Of a DNA stretch of 8,675 nt, positions 6,802-8,675 are shown one piece after another. The stretch's first letter is position 1; every line of letters starts with the position of its first letter. The position numbers and the translations under genes were made by a program. The DNA lies in contig JAJTHR010000094.1 in assembly GCA_021298935.1 (NCBI GenBank), positions 1 to 8,675 on the forward strand, given 5' to 3'. The notes under the pieces were generated by a model that was given only the letters and a program-made list of their open reading frames with translations, made no database searches and had not been told where the DNA came from. The stretch comes from Parachlamydia sp. Its GTDB lineage: Bacteria > Chlamydiota > Chlamydiia > Chlamydiales > Parachlamydiaceae.

Positions 6802-7263
6802 ATGATCGCAAGTCCATTGCCCGGTTTGGCAAATATTTACTATGAATTGGAAACAAAAAGCATCTACTTTGAATTTAAAAGTGATAATTTAAGCGTTAAA
6901 AGAGACAGGGTCCTCAATACGATAAAAAAAATGTCAAAGTGCTGGGAAATGACGGCATCGACGAAGACGCCTAAACAGGCTCATGTAGGGTTATGCCTCG
7001 GCTGGCAGTTGGATACAGAAAACATAAAATCTGTGCAGCAAATGATTGGGTGCATCAATTACTATACTTGCCAGGGTTGCGATGAGACAGAATTGAAGAA
7101 AATCCCTGTCTTTAAAGTTAAGAAGGATGAACTGGTCGAAGAATCCTCTAAAAAATCTGAGCATTATATTTTCAAACCAATATGTGTTGATTACGGGTTA
7201 GCGTATACACCTTTTGATGATACACCAAAGTATAAATGGTTTACTATTGAGAATGGCCAATAA
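6802..7263 (+). CDS. Hypothetical protein, 153 aa, overlapping the glycosyltransferase start
   Basis: I do not recognise this family. The frame is complete (ATG 6802, TAA 7261-7263), opens after an A-rich stretch without a clear Shine-Dalgarno sequence, and is followed by a gene overlapping it by 11 bases, which supports real translation and co-expression. The protein looks soluble, with no signal peptide or membrane helix. It holds six cysteines (47, 65, 84, 90, 93, 128); C84-x5-C90-x2-C93 could be a metal site, but this is speculative. The N-terminal third alternates hydrophobic and charged residues as in beta strands (NIYYELETKSIYFEF, 11-25). The region 105-120 is rich in Lys and Glu and probably exposed. 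Nothing in the sequence links it chemically to glycosyl transfer; only the operon arrangement does. Confidence 0.75.
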   Translation: MIASPLPGLANIYYELETKSIYFEFKSDNLSVKRDRVLNTIKKMSKCWEMTASTKTPKQAHVGLCLGWQLDTENIKSVQQMIGCINYYTCQGCDETELKKIPVFKVKKDELVEESSKKSEHYIFKPICVDYGLAYTPFDDTPKYKWFTIENGQ

Positions 7264-8026
7264 GCTTCCCATTACCGTTACAATTTTAACGAAAAACAGC
7301 CAGCAATACCTGGAAGAGGTCTTGCTGGCTTTAAATAAGTTTGAAGAAGTTCTGATCGCCGATACCGGATCGACCGATCAGACCCTCTCAATCGCGCATA
7401 AATTTCCCAACGTAACAGTTCACCGTTTACCCTTTGAAGGCTTTGGACCCACCCATAACAAGGCCAGCGCCCTCGCTAGAAATGACTGGATTCTTTCGAT
7501 AGATAGCGATGAAGTCTTAACGCCTGAACTATTCGATGAAATTGCCAGACTGAAGCTTGACAGTCGTTCAGTCTATTCGATGCCGCGCCGTAATGAATAC
7601 CGCGGCAAGTGGATCAAATGGTGCGGGTGGCATCCTGACCGTCAGGTGCGCCTTTATCATCGTCAAGGGACACGCTTCACAGATGCCCAAGTGCATGAGT
7701 CAGTCATGACCCAAGGCATGCAACTCATTACCCTGCATTCCCCCCTACGCCATTATTCCTACACCAGCGTGGAGGATTTTCTATCCAAAATGCAGGCTTA
7801 CTCCACTCTTTTTGCGCAACAAAATCAGGGAAAAAAGTCTTCCAGCTTTTCAAAAGCCCTCTCGCATGGCCTTTACGCCTTTTTTAAAAGTTATTTTGTA
7901 AAAAAAGGAGTGCTCGGGGGGAGGGAAGGTTTTGAAATTTCCTTTTACAATGCCGCCACAGCCTATTACAAATATTTGAAGCTGGCAGAACTTAACAATA
8001 AAACAAAATTATCAGACAGGCCGTGA
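7253..8026 (+). CDS. Family-2 glycosyltransferase, LgtF/WaaE-like (lipopolysaccharide core type)
   Basis: The enzyme probably transfers a sugar from a nucleotide-sugar donor to the inner core of lipopolysaccharide at the cytoplasmic face of the inner membrane; the precise sugar and acceptor cannot be read from sequence. The GT-A fold opens with ITVTILTKN (7-15), then the nucleotide-binding ADTGSTDQT (36-44), FGPTHNKA (64-71), and the metal-binding DSDE (84-87). An acceptor-side segment with WHPDRQVRLYH (126-136) and VHES (147-150) follows. The tail SHGLYAFFKSYFVKKG (204-219) is typical of this subfamily and may touch the membrane. Length is 257 residues, near family norm. The ATG at 7253 is preferred to an in-frame ATG at 7214, because family homology starts there and the latter would add 13 unrelated residues and a 50-base overlap. 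The retained 11-base overlap suggests translational coupling to the 153-residue gene. Confidence 0.9.
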   Translation: MANKLPITVTILTKNSQQYLEEVLLALNKFEEVLIADTGSTDQTLSIAHKFPNVTVHRLPFEGFGPTHNKASALARNDWILSIDSDEVLTPELFDEIARLKLDSRSVYSMPRRNEYRGKWIKWCGWHPDRQVRLYHRQGTRFTDAQVHESVMTQGMQLITLHSPLRHYSYTSVEDFLSKMQAYSTLFAQQNQGKKSSSFSKALSHGLYAFFKSYFVKKGVLGGREGFEISFYNAATAYYKYLKLAELNNKTKLSDRP

Positions 8027-8039
8027 TGTCATTAGTCAT

Positions 8040-8273
8040 TTATTGATTATTTAGCATTTCGCAGGCCTGCTGCCAACAACTTGTTATGAATATACTATCT
8101 TGAAGCTCCCCTGATGCAATATTTCTAAGCCTTAAAAGATGATAAAGTCCCTGCAAATTTTCTTCAAAACGAACATCTGCAAAGAAAATTTTTAGCACTG
8201 CAAGATTAGCTTGAGAAATATTTTCTTGCCTAAGTTCCTCAATTGCACTTTTAGTCTCTTCTTTAAAAAAAGT
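8040..8273 (-). pseudogene. 3' relic of an unidentified gene (77 codons, no start)
   Basis: Read leftward from 8273, an open frame of 77 codons ends at TAA (8042-8040). It has a protein-like composition, with segments such as SAIEELRQENISQANL and GLYHLLRLRNIASGEL suggesting amphipathic helices. It is closed upstream by an in-frame TAA at 8276-8274 and has no ATG except seven codons before the stop, so it is not an intact gene. A run of seven T (leftward sense, 8272-8266 area) lies at its start. One extra T would join it to an upstream frame beginning with ATG at 8317 (MNPMFVKPSAFFTIKLF), giving about 92 residues. I do not recognise the family. It converges with the glycosyltransferase, whose stop is 13 bases away. 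Confidence 0.5.
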
Positions 8274-8412
8274 TTAATAGTGAAGAAAGCAGATGGCTTG
8301 ACAAACATTGGGTTCATAACCTGAGTTCTGCGCCGTGTGCAACTTTTAAATAAAAAAATGCATGCCCTTGTTAATCTGTTTTCGACGAAAAAAATAGATA
8401 AGGAACAAGGGT
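8274..8412. other. Intergenic stretch ahead of the IS982-type relic
   Basis: This stretch holds no complete gene. Leftward frames here are short and overlapping (one may be the 5' part of the 8040-8273 relic). It carries a perfect TTGACA at 8298-8303 without a -10 element at the right distance. Its right part forms the start-codon hairpin of the transposase relic. The left terminus of the IS982-type element should lie here, probably between 8335 and 8372, but cannot be fixed without a full copy. Confidence 0.4.
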
Positions 8413-8416
8413 ATGC
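8360..8416 (+). promoter_or_regulatory. Inverted repeat that would enclose the transposase ribosome-binding site and start codon
   Basis: GCATGCCCTTGTT (8360-8372) pairs with AACAAGGGTATGC (8404-8416). Twelve of the 13 pairs are Watson-Crick and one is G-U (8364/8412). The loop is 31 bases. The right arm includes the ATG at 8413, and the likely Shine-Dalgarno AAGGA (8400-8404) sits at the loop edge. Any transcript entering from outside would fold so that the start codon is paired; this kind of occlusion is known from elements such as IS10 and IS50. Confidence 0.6.
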
Positions 8417-8595
8417 AAATAGAAGAGTTTATAAATTCTGTGTATTGCTGTGTAGAGAATTTATTCAATGAAGTATGTAAAAATTTAAAATTAAGACAAA
8501 GAGGCTTTCAGCCTAAATTTACAGATATAGAAGTACTTATACCATTTCCCGAAATTAAAATCATAAATTTGACTTGTGATCACCTTCATCTTTAA
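8413..8595 (+). pseudogene. IS982-family transposase, truncated after about 43 codons
   Basis: The first 43 residues (MQIEEFINSVYCCVENLFNE and on to LRQRGFQPKFTDIEVL) resemble the N-terminal domain of IS982-family DDE transposases, in which an F/Y-C-x-V-D/E-D/N segment leads to L-R-Q-R-G and D-x-E-V-L. In the family, E-V-L continues into a G-E-F-L-G region and then the catalytic domain of a protein near 290 residues. Here it changes at about 8541 into IPFPEI and 11 further unrelated residues before TAA (8593-8595). No other frame resumes the family sequence, so this is a truncation and not a simple frameshift. Without the DDE domain it cannot transpose. AAGGA lies 8 bases before the ATG. Confidence 0.7.
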
Positions 8596-8675
8596 AAGAT
8601 CTCTCCTTGTTGATATTCAAAGATATCAACTTCGAAAAGATCTTTTAAATCTGAAGCGCTGACAAGTCAACTTTA
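8564..8675. repeat. Large imperfect palindrome reaching the window edge
   Basis: Arms 8564-8616 and 8623-8675 mirror each other around the loop TCAAAG (8617-8622). Paired blocks, from outside in, are TAAA/TTTA (8564-8567, 8672-8675), TTGACTTGT/ACAAGTCAA (8569-8577, 8662-8670), CTTCA/TGAAG, TTTAAAAGATCT/AGATCTTTTAAA (8591-8602, 8638-8649), and GTTGATAT/ATATCAAC (8609-8616, 8623-8630). About 38 of 53 positions pair. Since pairing still holds at 8675, the palindrome probably extends beyond the window. It directly follows the truncation point of the transposase relic and may be a foldback (MITE-like) insertion or two abutting element ends. Confidence 0.65.

Noticed and set aside
7214..7252. Upstream in-frame ATG for the glycosyltransferase
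   Set aside because: It would add 13 residues with no family similarity and enlarge the overlap with the preceding gene to 50 bases; ATG 7253 matches the family start.
8061..8070. Ten-base perfect palindrome GCAGGCCTGC
   Set aside because: It lies inside the coding frame of the 8040-8273 relic, is short, and has no T-run or partner site.
8298..8320. Perfect TTGACA that could be a -35 element
   Set aside because: The only -10-like hexamer (CATAAC, 8315-8320) is 11 bases away, too short, and positions 16-18 bases away hold no match.

Overview
The window looks like an accessory-rich stretch of an AT-rich Gram-negative genome. It carries a MutY repair glycosylase, a family-2 glycosyltransferase of the LgtF/WaaE lipopolysaccharide-core type, several insertion-sequence and gene relics, and one giant AT-rich gene. 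The overall style suggests an amoeba-associated bacterium such as an environmental chlamydia (Parachlamydia-like). That is an inference from gene content and composition, not proof.

Layout from left to right. Positions 1-140 hold the start of an IS21-family element read leftward: the first 13 codons of an IstA-like transposase, preceded by two copies of a 17-base end repeat. About 225-316 is a decayed second copy of part of the mutY 3' region. Two strong hairpins follow (315-347 and 363-421). Positions 434-5584 (minus strand) encode a 1716-residue protein with two GHKL (Hsp90/MutL/MORC-type) ATPase modules and a C-terminal HExxH zinc-peptidase-like motif; I know no named family with this order. 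Intact mutY (5671-6711, minus) lies directly upstream of it in the same direction. Because the mutY remnant is also in that direction, the giant gene sits between direct repeats of mutY sequence about 5.5 kb apart.

A 90-base divergent intergenic region separates mutY from a rightward pair: an unrecognised 153-residue protein (6802-7263) and the glycosyltransferase (7253-8026), which overlap by 11 bases. From 8040 to the end there are relics: a 77-codon leftward frame with no start, then the truncated first part of an IS982-family transposase (8413-8595). The transposase start codon lies inside a predicted 13-bp stem. The window ends in a large imperfect palindrome (8564-8675) that reaches the right edge.

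The most notable item is the two-GHKL plus metallopeptidase giant protein. Its sequence suggests an ATP-driven, chaperone-like machine with an attached protease domain. No partner gene in the window ties it to defence, effector function or stress, so its role remains open.
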